From NCBI GenBank assembly GCA_021780105.1, contig JAJXZJ010000052.1, positions 1 to 64,000 on the forward strand: a DNA stretch of 64,000 nt. Direction: 5' to 3'. This DNA comes from a bacterium. GTDB taxonomy: Bacteria; Verrucomicrobiota; Verrucomicrobiia; Limisphaerales; J093. The number at the start of each line of letters is the position of its first letter. Positions within the stretch are counted from its first letter, which is position 1. Positions 1 to 6,830 of this stretch are shown here, piece after piece. Position numbers and translations under genes: made by a program. Under the pieces are notes generated by a model that made no database searches, was not told where the DNA came from, and saw only the letters and a program-made list of their open reading frames with translations.

Positions 1-181
1 GGCGTTTGGCCCAGCCGCACCTAACAGCTATTAGGCCAAAGGCTGGTTTGGCTTAGCAGCGAAGCGTTTGGCCGATCTGCTGGTGCATTGCTGGCAATGA
101 AGCGTGGTTGACCTTGGGCGTCAAGCAGATTCCCGGTTCGGAGGACGAAGGCGGCAGGTGAGTTGGTCATCCCAGTTTCGC
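1..181. other. Left-edge non-coding sequence with a hairpin
   Basis: I see no supportable gene here. An imperfect inverted repeat at 33-53 (AGGCCAAA, 6-nt loop, TTTGGCT) lies downstream of the minus-strand FN3 gene, and the string GCGTTTGGCC occurs twice (about 2-11 and 64-73). No T-run follows the hairpin, so calling it a terminator is not justified. Open frames across this stretch look like shadows. Confidence 0.3.
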
Positions 182-1108
182 CTATTTCACCACCACCTCG
201 ATCACCTCGCTCGCCGGGCTTTCGCCGGCGTCGTTGACGGCGGTGACCTTCACTTTCACCGTCGCGCCGCTGGGCAGGCCGGTGAGGGTGGCGTCGCTCT
301 CGTCCCGGCGGTCGGCCTGGCGGAAGTCGGCGTCCACACCCCCCACCTGGATCAGCACACGGTAGTGGCCGGCGCGGCGGGCATCCTCCCAATCTACAAA
401 CAACGTGCCGGGCGTCGTGGCCGTGGCCACCAGGCCGGTGACCTGTTCGGGCGTTTCCGGGTCGCTGGGCAGGTTCAGGCCCAAGGCGTGCCAGCGTGGG
501 TCGTCCGGCCCCAGGAGCTGGCCGAGTTCCTCGATGCCGTGGGCCAGGCGGGTGCGCAGGCTGGCCTCCGCGGCGTCGCGTCCGGCTTTCTTGCCGCCGA
601 GTTCATTCTGCTTTTCCGCCACGTCGTTGCGGGCCTTGGACAGCGCCTGGTAGAGGGCGTCGGCCTGGGCGGCGGTGACGTTTTGCGGCGGGTTGGGCAG
701 TTCCATGGCGGGATGGGCGGTGAAGAAGTCCTTGAGCCGGGTCAGCAGTTCCTGGCGTTCGGCGGCGGTGGCGGGCACGGCGGTGGACTGGTGCGGAAAC
801 CCCGTGGGCAGCCAGGCGGCGGACCAGCGGTCGCCCAGATGAAACGTCAGCGCCTTGCGGGCCTTGCCGAGGAAGGCCCTGGCGTTCGAGTCGGCCACGG
901 TCTGCGCGGTGAGGCGGGTCTTCTTTTCGGCTTGCGCAGTCTGGAAGGCTGCCTGCGCGGCCCGCACGGCGGCAATGTCGGCGCGCACGAGCGCCTCGGG
1001 GTTGAGTTTGACGCCGATCTCGGTTTCGTGGGCTTTCAGACCCTCCGCGTAGTCTTCGCCGAGGGTGATCAACAGGTCGAGTGCTTTGGGGAGTTGATTA
1101 CTGGCCAT
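182..1108 (-). CDS. Fibronectin type III domain protein of unknown role
   Basis: 308 residues, ATG start, TAG stop. The first about 210 residues are helical and charged (stretches rich in A, Q, E, K such as AAVRAAQAAFQTAQAEKK), consistent with a coiled-coil-like region, and no signal peptide is visible. Residues about 215-308 look like a fibronectin type III fold: GTLFVDWEDARRAGHYRVLI, then LTGLPSGATVKVKVTAVN and a final strand AGESPASEVIEVVV. FN3 domains bind proteins or carbohydrate, but nothing here shows a ligand. The gene stands alone, followed in the reading direction by the window edge. Proteins of this build are common as hypotheticals in Verrucomicrobiota. Function unknown. Confidence 0.75.
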   Translation of the reverse strand: MASNQLPKALDLLITLGEDYAEGLKAHETEIGVKLNPEALVRADIAAVRAAQAAFQTAQAEKKTRLTAQTVADSNARAFLGKARKALTFHLGDRWSAAWLPTGFPHQSTAVPATAAERQELLTRLKDFFTAHPAMELPNPPQNVTAAQADALYQALSKARNDVAEKQNELGGKKAGRDAAEASLRTRLAHGIEELGQLLGPDDPRWHALGLNLPSDPETPEQVTGLVATATTPGTLFVDWEDARRAGHYRVLIQVGGVDADFRQADRRDESDATLTGLPSGATVKVKVTAVNDAGESPASEVIEVVVK

Positions 1109-1946
1109 GGTTCGTGGAGTCGAGGGTTAAATGTTGATAACGAACGAAGGAAATCGGGTTCGCACTCCTCCTGGTCTTTCCCCCAGGAGAAGGGATGGCT
1201 GGCCGGCGTTGCTCCCTGGCCCCACGGGATTGGACCGGACTGAGGGCATCGCCCGGCGGAGCAGGCGGCTTGGTCCACCGCCTTGGATTGCCCCGCGGAC
1301 GCAGCCAGGGGTTGGGAAGACGGTGAAAACCATCCAAATCGCTGTAAAATTGGCACTTGCGGTGGTCCAAACGGACCGGATTTCCGGCTGACCGGCATTT
1401 TTCGACGATTGAAACGTGCCGGGGAGCAGCTCCCCGGCTGATTTTGACGGCTGAAAAGTGGTGGTCAGCCGCTTCCCGGCTCCTGTTGACGGTCAAATTG
1501 TCGTGGTCAGCAGCTCCCCGGCAGGTTTTGACGACTGAAATGGGCCGGGCAGCCGCTCCGCCGCACTGTTCGACGACCAGAAATCGCGGGTGAGCCGCTC
1601 CCAGACATTTTTTGGCGGTCGGGAAAGGTCGGTTCGCACGGCGCGAGCGAGAAACCGGGAGTTGGGCGCAGCCAGGAATCGGGGATCGGCAACCGACCGA
1701 AGCCCCGGAGAATGAACCGCTCCCGCTGGGTCTCCACGGATTCATGCTTGAACAGCCCGATTAAAACGCCAATGCAACACATGTCAAGGAAATGAATTGG
1801 TGGGCGGCGGTGCGGGACGAGCGCATCCACATCCAGCGCGGCGGTCGGCGTTGCGCGCACAACCGCGCTCCGGCGATTTCCCATGCACAACATGGCCACT
1901 GGACGGCAGCTTGATCATACAGATTGCGACAGGAGCGTGGCGGCCT
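1109..1946. other. Long intergenic region, no supported gene
   Basis: More than 800 nt without a convincing gene. Its central part is the 42-bp tandem repeat array described separately. Open frames exist on both strands across the array, but they are open because the repeat unit is a multiple of three, and none has a recognisable domain. The right end leads into a duplicated promoter segment. Confidence 0.5.
1395..1636. repeat. Six-copy 42-bp degenerate tandem repeat
   Basis: A recurring core T(T/C)GAC or TTGGC starts at 1402, 1444, 1486, 1528, 1570 and 1612, that is, at exactly 42-bp steps. Each unit also carries an AGC(C/A)GCT(C/T)CC block about 18-24 nt after the core. The units are diverged in sequence but keep the period perfectly. 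Because 42 is divisible by three, both strands show a 14-residue peptide periodicity, for instance CGGAAARPISVVKT then CRGAADHDNLTVNR on the minus strand. There are no unique spacers, so it is not a CRISPR. Role unknown. Confidence 0.75.
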
Positions 1947-1994
1947 CCCGGCGCGTTGACTTGGCGGCGGGAGTTTCCCATAGTCGCCACATGG
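1947..1994 (+). promoter_or_regulatory. Promoter of the two-component operon; copy A of a 48-bp repeat
   Basis: This 48-bp stretch is identical to 9971-10018 in front of fur. It contains TTGACT (1956-1961), a 17-nt spacer and CATAGT (1979-1984), followed after 6 nt by an ATG at 1991. Similarity continues past the exact repeat: 1991-2020 matches the first codons of fur with several substitutions. The simplest reading is that the fur promoter and the start of its coding region were duplicated here and now drive the kinase-regulator pair. Confidence 0.65.
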
Positions 1995-2020
1995 ACGGTT
2001 CCAACCGACGGGACGCATGA
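1991..2020 (+). CDS. Possible 9-residue leader peptide, relic of a fur start
   Basis: ATG at 1991, nine codons (MDGSNRRDA), then TGA at 2018-2020, which overlaps the ATG of the kinase gene at 2017 as ATGA. It begins 6 nt after a -10 box, as fur does, so a leaderless transcript would begin with this mini-frame and could deliver ribosomes to the kinase start by termination-reinitiation. It could equally be an untranslated relic of the duplication. Confidence 0.35.
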   Translation: MDGSNRRDA

Positions 2021-3090
2021 TCAGGGTGTTCGCCAGACTTGAACGGCAGCCGCGGCTGGTCCTGATGCTCGCCGGCTTCGCGTTGCTGGCACTGATCGGC
2101 GTGATTGATTACGCGACCGGCTACGAGATGCTGTTCTCCGTGTTCTACCTGCTGGCGGTCGCGCTGGCGGCGTGGTTTGTCGGGCGCGGTTTCGGGCTGG
2201 TGATGTCGGTGTTAAGCGTGGTGGTCTGGATTGGCGGCGACATGGCGGCGGGAGCGCAGTATTCCAGTTCATTGATCCCCATCTGGAACGCGCTCATCCT
2301 GGCGTGCTTCTATTTCATCGTGGTCTGGTTGTTGACGAGTCTGCGGTCGCTGCAACGCGAGTTGGAAACGCGGGTGCAACAACGGACCGAGGCGCTGCGG
2401 CGGGAAATGAGCGAGCGGGAGCGGCTGGAGGAGGAATTGCTCAAGGTGAGCGAGCGCGAGCAGCGCCGCATCGGCCACGATTTGCACGACATTCTCTGCC
2501 AGCACCTCACGGCAACGGCGCTGGCCGGCCAAGTTTTGAGTGAACGGCTGGCGGCGCGGTCGCTCGGCGAGGCGGGCGATGCCCGGAAGGTCGTTGAGCT
2601 GGTGGAGGCCGGTATCACGCTGGCGCGCAACCTGGCCCGCGGCCTGGACCCGGTGGCAATGGACGCGGAGGGCTTGATGGCGGCTTTTCAGGAGCTGGCC
2701 GGCAATCTTAACCAACGCCCCCCGCTGCAATGCGTGTTCGAATGCGAGACGCCGGTGCTGATCCACCACGACGCCACGGCGACGCACCTTTACCGCATCG
2801 CGCAGGAGGCCGTCAGCAACGCCATCCGCCACGGCCGGGCGCGGCGCATCGGCATCAGCCTGTCCGAACGCGCCGGGCGGGTGACGCTGATGGTGGAGGA
2901 CGACGGCGTCGGTTTGACCGAGTCACGCACGGCGGGCAAGGGGTTGGGCATCCGCATCATGGCCCACCGCGCGGCGATGATCGGCGGGGCGTTGAGCGTC
3001 GAACCGGCACCGACCGGCGGGACCATCGTGACGTGCTCGCTGCCCGCCAGTCGCGAGCCGAAACCGGAGGACAAAACCCATGCCGCCTGA
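2017..3090 (+). CDS. Membrane sensor histidine kinase, NarL/HisKA_3 class
   Basis: 357 residues. About four hydrophobic segments occupy residues 14-32, 38-55, 58-74 and 88-107, with almost no extracellular loop, so sensing is probably within the membrane. A coiled linker (108-150) leads to the HisKA_3 dimerisation motif RRIGHDLHD, with His157 the likely phosphoacceptor. The HATPase domain shows the N box IAQEAVSNAIRHG (Asn268) and the G box DDGVGL (295-300). It overlaps the response-regulator gene downstream by 11 nt. The two-component pair lies just upstream of a metal-efflux operon, suggesting, but not proving, a metal or envelope-stress signal. Confidence 0.88.
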   Translation: MIRVFARLERQPRLVLMLAGFALLALIGVIDYATGYEMLFSVFYLLAVALAAWFVGRGFGLVMSVLSVVVWIGGDMAAGAQYSSSLIPIWNALILACFYFIVVWLLTSLRSLQRELETRVQQRTEALRREMSERERLEEELLKVSEREQRRIGHDLHDILCQHLTATALAGQVLSERLAARSLGEAGDARKVVELVEAGITLARNLARGLDPVAMDAEGLMAAFQELAGNLNQRPPLQCVFECETPVLIHHDATATHLYRIAQEAVSNAIRHGRARRIGISLSERAGRVTLMVEDDGVGLTESRTAGKGLGIRIMAHRAAMIGGALSVEPAPTGGTIVTCSLPASREPKPEDKTHAA

Positions 3091-3757
3091 CGCGAACCGA
3101 ACCTCGCGGAAACGCGTGTTCCTCGTGGACGACCACCCGCTGGTGCGCGAGTGGCTGACCAATCTGATTCATCAGCAGCCCGATCTTCAGGTGTGCGGCG
3201 AGGCGGAGAGCGCCCCACAGGCGCGGCAGGCCATTGCGCTGCTCAGGCCCGCGGTCGCCATCGTGGACCTGTCGTTGAAGGATTCCTCCGGCATCGAGTT
3301 GATCAAGGACCTGCACGAAACCTGCCCGGAAGTTGCCGTGCTGGTGCTGTCCATGCACGACGAGTCGCTCTACGCGGAGCGCGCGCTGCGGGCCGGCGCG
3401 ATGGGCTACATCATGAAGCGCGAAACCACCGGCAAGGTGATCGCGGCGATCCGCCAGGTGCTGGCCGGCAAACCGTGTGTGAGCGAAAGCGTGGCGGCGG
3501 CCATCACGTCGCGGTTCGTCGGTCGCAAGGCCACGCCGGCCGGCTCGCCGGTGGAGCAACTGAGTGACCGCGAACTGACGGTGTTTGAACTGCTCGGCCG
3601 GGGACGCGGCACACGGCAGATCGCCGAGACGCTCCGGGTGAGCGTCAAAACCGTCCAGACCTACTGCGCGCGGATCAAGGAAAAGTTGAACCTCGGCAGC
3701 GCGACCGAGCTGCTCCGCGAAGCGATGCGCTGGCACGAGGACAAGCATTCCCGCTGA
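3080..3757 (+). CDS. LuxR/NarL-family response regulator
   Basis: 225 residues. The receiver domain (about 11-130) has the acidic pair VDDH (17-19), phosphoacceptor Asp63 in VDLSLKDSSG, the Ser/Thr position VLSMHD and Lys113 in YIMKRE. Residues about 160-222 form the GerE/LuxR helix-turn-helix (LSDRELTVFELLGRG then TRQIAETLRVSVKTVQTY). It is translationally coupled to the preceding kinase by overlap, so they form a cognate pair. The target is unknown; the RND efflux operon starting 123 nt downstream in the same direction is the obvious candidate. Confidence 0.9.
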   Translation: MPPDANRTSRKRVFLVDDHPLVREWLTNLIHQQPDLQVCGEAESAPQARQAIALLRPAVAIVDLSLKDSSGIELIKDLHETCPEVAVLVLSMHDESLYAERALRAGAMGYIMKRETTGKVIAAIRQVLAGKPCVSESVAAAITSRFVGRKATPAGSPVEQLSDRELTVFELLGRGRGTRQIAETLRVSVKTVQTYCARIKEKLNLGSATELLREAMRWHEDKHSR

Positions 3758-3829
3758 AACCCCGCGTTGGCACGGCCCTGCCTTCCGTCTGTAGGGTTTC
3801 GCCTGACAGTGGAAGTGGACGTCGTCTGA

Positions 3830-3857
3830 TTGTCCCCGCCGGCCGTGCGAATACGAT
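3830..3857 (+). promoter_or_regulatory. Candidate promoter of the efflux operon
   Basis: TTGTCC (3830-3835), 16-nt spacer, TACGAT (3852-3857), with the ATG of the TolC-family gene 24 nt further on. I see no clear regulator-binding palindrome in the 123-nt gap. The -10 match is fair and the -35 weaker. Confidence 0.4.
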
Positions 3858-3880
3858 GGCGGGCGTGATGGCAGTCAACC

Positions 3881-5227
3881 ATGAATAATCCTGCGCGCCG
3901 GCGTCAGACCGGTCGCTGCCTCGTCGCCGCCTTGGCGCTAACGGCGCGGTTGGTGGTCCACGCCGAACCCGCGCCGCCTTCGGCCGATGTTGCCGCCGCC
4001 ACCAACACCGTGCCGGCACGACTTTCGCTGGCGGAGGCCCAACACCTGGCCCTGGCGCGGAACTGGGATTTGCTCGCGGCGAAGAGCGACGTGGACATCG
4101 CCTTCGCGCAGCGGTTGATTGCGCGTGAGTTTCCCAATCCCACGCTGTCGTTAAGCTCGGCCTTCATCAACGTGGACAACCACCCGAGCGGCACCGTGAT
4201 GGGCAACGGCGTCTGGGACCGGAACTACGACACCATCGCCGCCATCAGCCAGTTGCTGGAAATTGGCGGCAAACGCGCCAGCCGAAAAACCTCGGCGCTG
4301 GAAGGGTGGCGCGTGGCGCGGGCGCGGTTCGCCGACGCCCGCCGATTGTTGGACCAGGGCGTCGCCAACGCCTACATCGCCGCGCTGCTGGCCACGGAGA
4401 ATGCGCGCATTCTCCGGGCCTCCGCGGCGGCGTTACGTCAGGAGGCGCAAATCGCCGCCACGCGGTTTCAGGCCGGGGAAATCGCCGCGACAGACCAGAA
4501 ACAGATCGAAATCGCGGCGGATCAATTGGAACTCGAAGCGCAATCGGCCGAGGCTGCCGCGACGTCGGCCAGGGTCAATGTGGAGGTGCTGCTGGGAGTG
4601 CGGCATCCGCTGGGGCAGTGGACGGCCGTGGACACGTTCGCGAATTTGGTGACGAAACCCATGCCGCGCGACCGGCTGGAGCCGGCCACACCGCGACCGG
4701 ACCTGCTCGCGGCCGAGTCGGCGAAGGCGAAAGCGGACGCGGATTTGAAACTCCAAAAGGCCTACCGCGTGCCCGATCCAACTGTGGAATTCCAATACGA
4801 GCACAACCCGCCGGATTTCCCGAACACCGTCGGCGTGGGCATTTCGCTCCCGCTGCCGCTCTGGAATCACAACCGCGGCGCCATTGAGGCCGCGCGGTCG
4901 GCGACCGAACAGGCGCGAGCGCAGGTGGAGAAAGTCCGCGGCCAGATCGCCGCCGACATCATCAACGCCCGGATTGCCTACGATGACGCGGCGGCGCGCC
5001 TGGCCCGTTACACGCAAAGCATTCAACCCCGTTCGCAGGCTGTCACCGAGACGATTGCCTTTGCGTATCACAAAGGCGGGGCTTCGTTGCTGGATCTACT
5101 CCAGGCCGAACGCAACGACAACGACGTCCGCCTGGCCGCGGCGCAGGCCGCCAGTGACACGGCAATCGCCGCGGCCGCGTTGGAGGCGGCGCTCGCGGTG
5201 GAGCCTTCGGGCGAGTCACCGAGATGA
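3881..5227 (+). CDS. czcC: Outer-membrane efflux protein, TolC/CzcC family
   Basis: 448 residues. The N-terminus carries a likely signal peptide (RRRQTGRCLVAALALTARLV, cleavage near HAEP). The rest has the TolC layout, two related halves of long Ala/Glu/Arg-rich helices broken by beta-strand segments (NPTLSLSSAF, and later GVGISLPLPLWNHNRG, the typical OEP motif). Length fits the CzcC branch. It forms the outer-membrane exit duct of a tripartite RND pump. Its TGA overlaps the ATG of the membrane-fusion gene by 4 nt (5224-5227), so the two are co-translated. The metal specificity cannot be read from this subunit. Confidence 0.85.
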   Translation: MNNPARRRQTGRCLVAALALTARLVVHAEPAPPSADVAAATNTVPARLSLAEAQHLALARNWDLLAAKSDVDIAFAQRLIAREFPNPTLSLSSAFINVDNHPSGTVMGNGVWDRNYDTIAAISQLLEIGGKRASRKTSALEGWRVARARFADARRLLDQGVANAYIAALLATENARILRASAAALRQEAQIAATRFQAGEIAATDQKQIEIAADQLELEAQSAEAAATSARVNVEVLLGVRHPLGQWTAVDTFANLVTKPMPRDRLEPATPRPDLLAAESAKAKADADLKLQKAYRVPDPTVEFQYEHNPPDFPNTVGVGISLPLPLWNHNRGAIEAARSATEQARAQVEKVRGQIAADIINARIAYDDAAARLARYTQSIQPRSQAVTETIAFAYHKGGASLLDLLQAERNDNDVRLAAAQAASDTAIAAAALEAALAVEPSGESPR

Positions 5228-6573
5228 GGACGCTTGTGAAAGCTGACATCCAGAATTCGAAATCCGCCGGGAACCGCGTGGCACGGGCATTCAACTCCAT
5301 GACCAGCGCCGACTCCTCCATCCGCGCCGGTTCTGTCGAAGCGCAACCTGGCACGGAAGAATCGGCGCCACCTTGCCGGCCGGTGCCCGTGCAAACACCG
5401 CGTCGCTCCTTTGGCTTGCGCTGGAGACAGTGTTGGAGTTCCCGCCTGTGCGCGATCATTGGAGCGGCCCTCGCCGTGCTGGCGCTCGGCGGCTGCCGTC
5501 CAAGCGCCCAACCGCCGACCGCGCCCGAAGCCCAAGTCAGCGGCGATACGATCGTCATGGCGACCAATTCTCCGCAGTTGTCGGCGCTGGCGATCGAGCC
5601 GGCCGGCGAACCGCCGCCGGCAACCGTGCCGCTGACCGGGCGGCTGATGTGGGACGGAAACGCCACCGCCCGGGTGTTCACGCCCTTTGGCGGGATTGTC
5701 CGCAAGCTGCTCGTGGACGTGAACCAGCCGGTGACCAATGGCATGGCGCTGGCCGAGATTCAATCGGCGGATTTTGGTCAGGCACAGGCCGATGCCCGCA
5801 AGGCCGAGAGCGCGTTCCGGTTGGCGGAGCGGAACCGTGACCGGCTTCGTGAGTTGTTTGCGCACGGCGCGACGCCACGCAAGGACGTGGAATCCGCCGA
5901 GGCAGATTATGCCAGCGCCCAGGCCGAAAGCGACCGCGCCAGCGAGCGGCTCGCCATCTACGGAGCAACCAGCGACAGCCCCGCGCAGATTTTCCGGATG
6001 CCCAGCCCGCTGGACGGAATCCTGGTGGAGAAGAACGTCACCGCGGGGCAGGAAGTAAGGCCCGATCAGATGCTGGCCAACGCGCCGGAGCTTTATTCGC
6101 CGCTGTTTGTGGTAAGCGATCCTTCACACTTGTGGCTTCAGATTGACGCCACCGAGGTGGATCTGCCGCATCTGCAGCCGGGTAGCCAGTTCACGTTCAC
6201 CAGCCGCGCGTTTCCGGGGCAGTCGTTCGCCGGCCGTGTGGACGTCGTGTCGGACTTCATTGACCCCACGACGCGGACGATCAAGGTCCGCGGCACGGTG
6301 GACAACTCCCGCGGTTTCCTGAAGGCGGAGATGTTCGTGAACGTCAACCTGCCCGCGGACGACCCGCCGGGCGCGAGCGTGCCGTCCAAGGCGGTGTTCC
6401 TCGACGGCGAGCAACATTACATCTTTGTCGAGGAGCAACCGCAACGGTTTGTCCGTCGGAAGGTCACACTCGGGCCGGAGCGGGAAGGCCGCGTTATTCT
6501 ACGGGATGGGGTGAAGCCAGGGCAGCGCGTGGTGACGGACGGTTGTCTCCTGCTCGAACAAATGATGAAATAG
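5224..6573 (+). CDS. czcB: Periplasmic membrane-fusion lipoprotein, CzcB-like
   Basis: 449 residues as drawn from the ATGA overlap with the TolC gene. A lipobox LALGGC puts the lipidated Cys at residue 91, which is far too deep for a normal signal peptide. The true start is therefore probably later (GTG codons at residues 54 and 56, or ATG at residue 26), and the first 50-60 codons look like absorbed intergenic sequence (IQNSKSAGNRVARAF). After the Cys come the HlyD-type parts: a barrel/lipoyl segment (VFTPFGGIVRKLLVDVNQPV), an alpha-hairpin (about 180-240), a second lipoyl half (PSPLDGILVEKNVTAGQEV) and beta-barrel/MP domains. It links the inner-membrane pump to the outer-membrane channel. 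Confidence 0.85.
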   Translation: MRTLVKADIQNSKSAGNRVARAFNSMTSADSSIRAGSVEAQPGTEESAPPCRPVPVQTPRRSFGLRWRQCWSSRLCAIIGAALAVLALGGCRPSAQPPTAPEAQVSGDTIVMATNSPQLSALAIEPAGEPPPATVPLTGRLMWDGNATARVFTPFGGIVRKLLVDVNQPVTNGMALAEIQSADFGQAQADARKAESAFRLAERNRDRLRELFAHGATPRKDVESAEADYASAQAESDRASERLAIYGATSDSPAQIFRMPSPLDGILVEKNVTAGQEVRPDQMLANAPELYSPLFVVSDPSHLWLQIDATEVDLPHLQPGSQFTFTSRAFPGQSFAGRVDVVSDFIDPTTRTIKVRGTVDNSRGFLKAEMFVNVNLPADDPPGASVPSKAVFLDGEQHYIFVEEQPQRFVRRKVTLGPEREGRVILRDGVKPGQRVVTDGCLLLEQMMK

Positions 6574-6575
6574 CC

Positions 6576-6830
6576 ATGCGCGCCTCGCCTGTCGGCGTCC
6601 CCGTGACGCAAGCTCTGAAGTCTGTTTTGGCCGCGCCTTCGCCGACGTCGGAGTGGGCCGGCCGAAATGGTGTCGGCCATCCGGAAAATCCACGGTTTGG
6701 TTGGCCGGGGAGCCTCAAGCGCCATCTGATCGCCCAGACGTTGTCGCCTCCACCAGGCATCCGCCGGCTCCGCGGCGCTCTGCGGGCCTGGGGGTTCGGA
6801 CTCCGGACCTGGCCGCCTTCCTATGATTAA
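6576..6830 (+). CDS. Possible 84-residue ORF between efflux genes
   Basis: ATG two nt after the czcB stop, with the stop overlapping the czcA start (6823). The product is basic, Pro- and Arg-rich, with no signal peptide, membrane helix or recognisable domain. It may be only a spacer of interspersed-repeat-like DNA that happens to be open. I list it because it fills the otherwise unexplained 249-nt gap inside the operon. Confidence 0.2.
   Translation: MRASPVGVPVTQALKSVLAAPSPTSEWAGRNGVGHPENPRFGWPGSLKRHLIAQTLSPPPGIRRLRGALRAWGFGLRTWPPSYD

Noticed and set aside
104..1243. 379-codon plus-strand frame opposite the FN3 gene
   Set aside because: Antisense shadow: Gly/Arg/His-rich composition without any domain, while the minus strand has a clear FN3 fold.
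1395..1636. CRISPR array
   Set aside because: Regular 42-bp period, but the units are diverged along their whole length, with no constant repeat plus unique spacer, and no cas genes are nearby.
1098..1745. Long minus-strand open frame over the 42-bp repeats
   Set aside because: It stays open because the repeat unit is a multiple of three; no domain, no start signal, and the other strand is open for the same reason.
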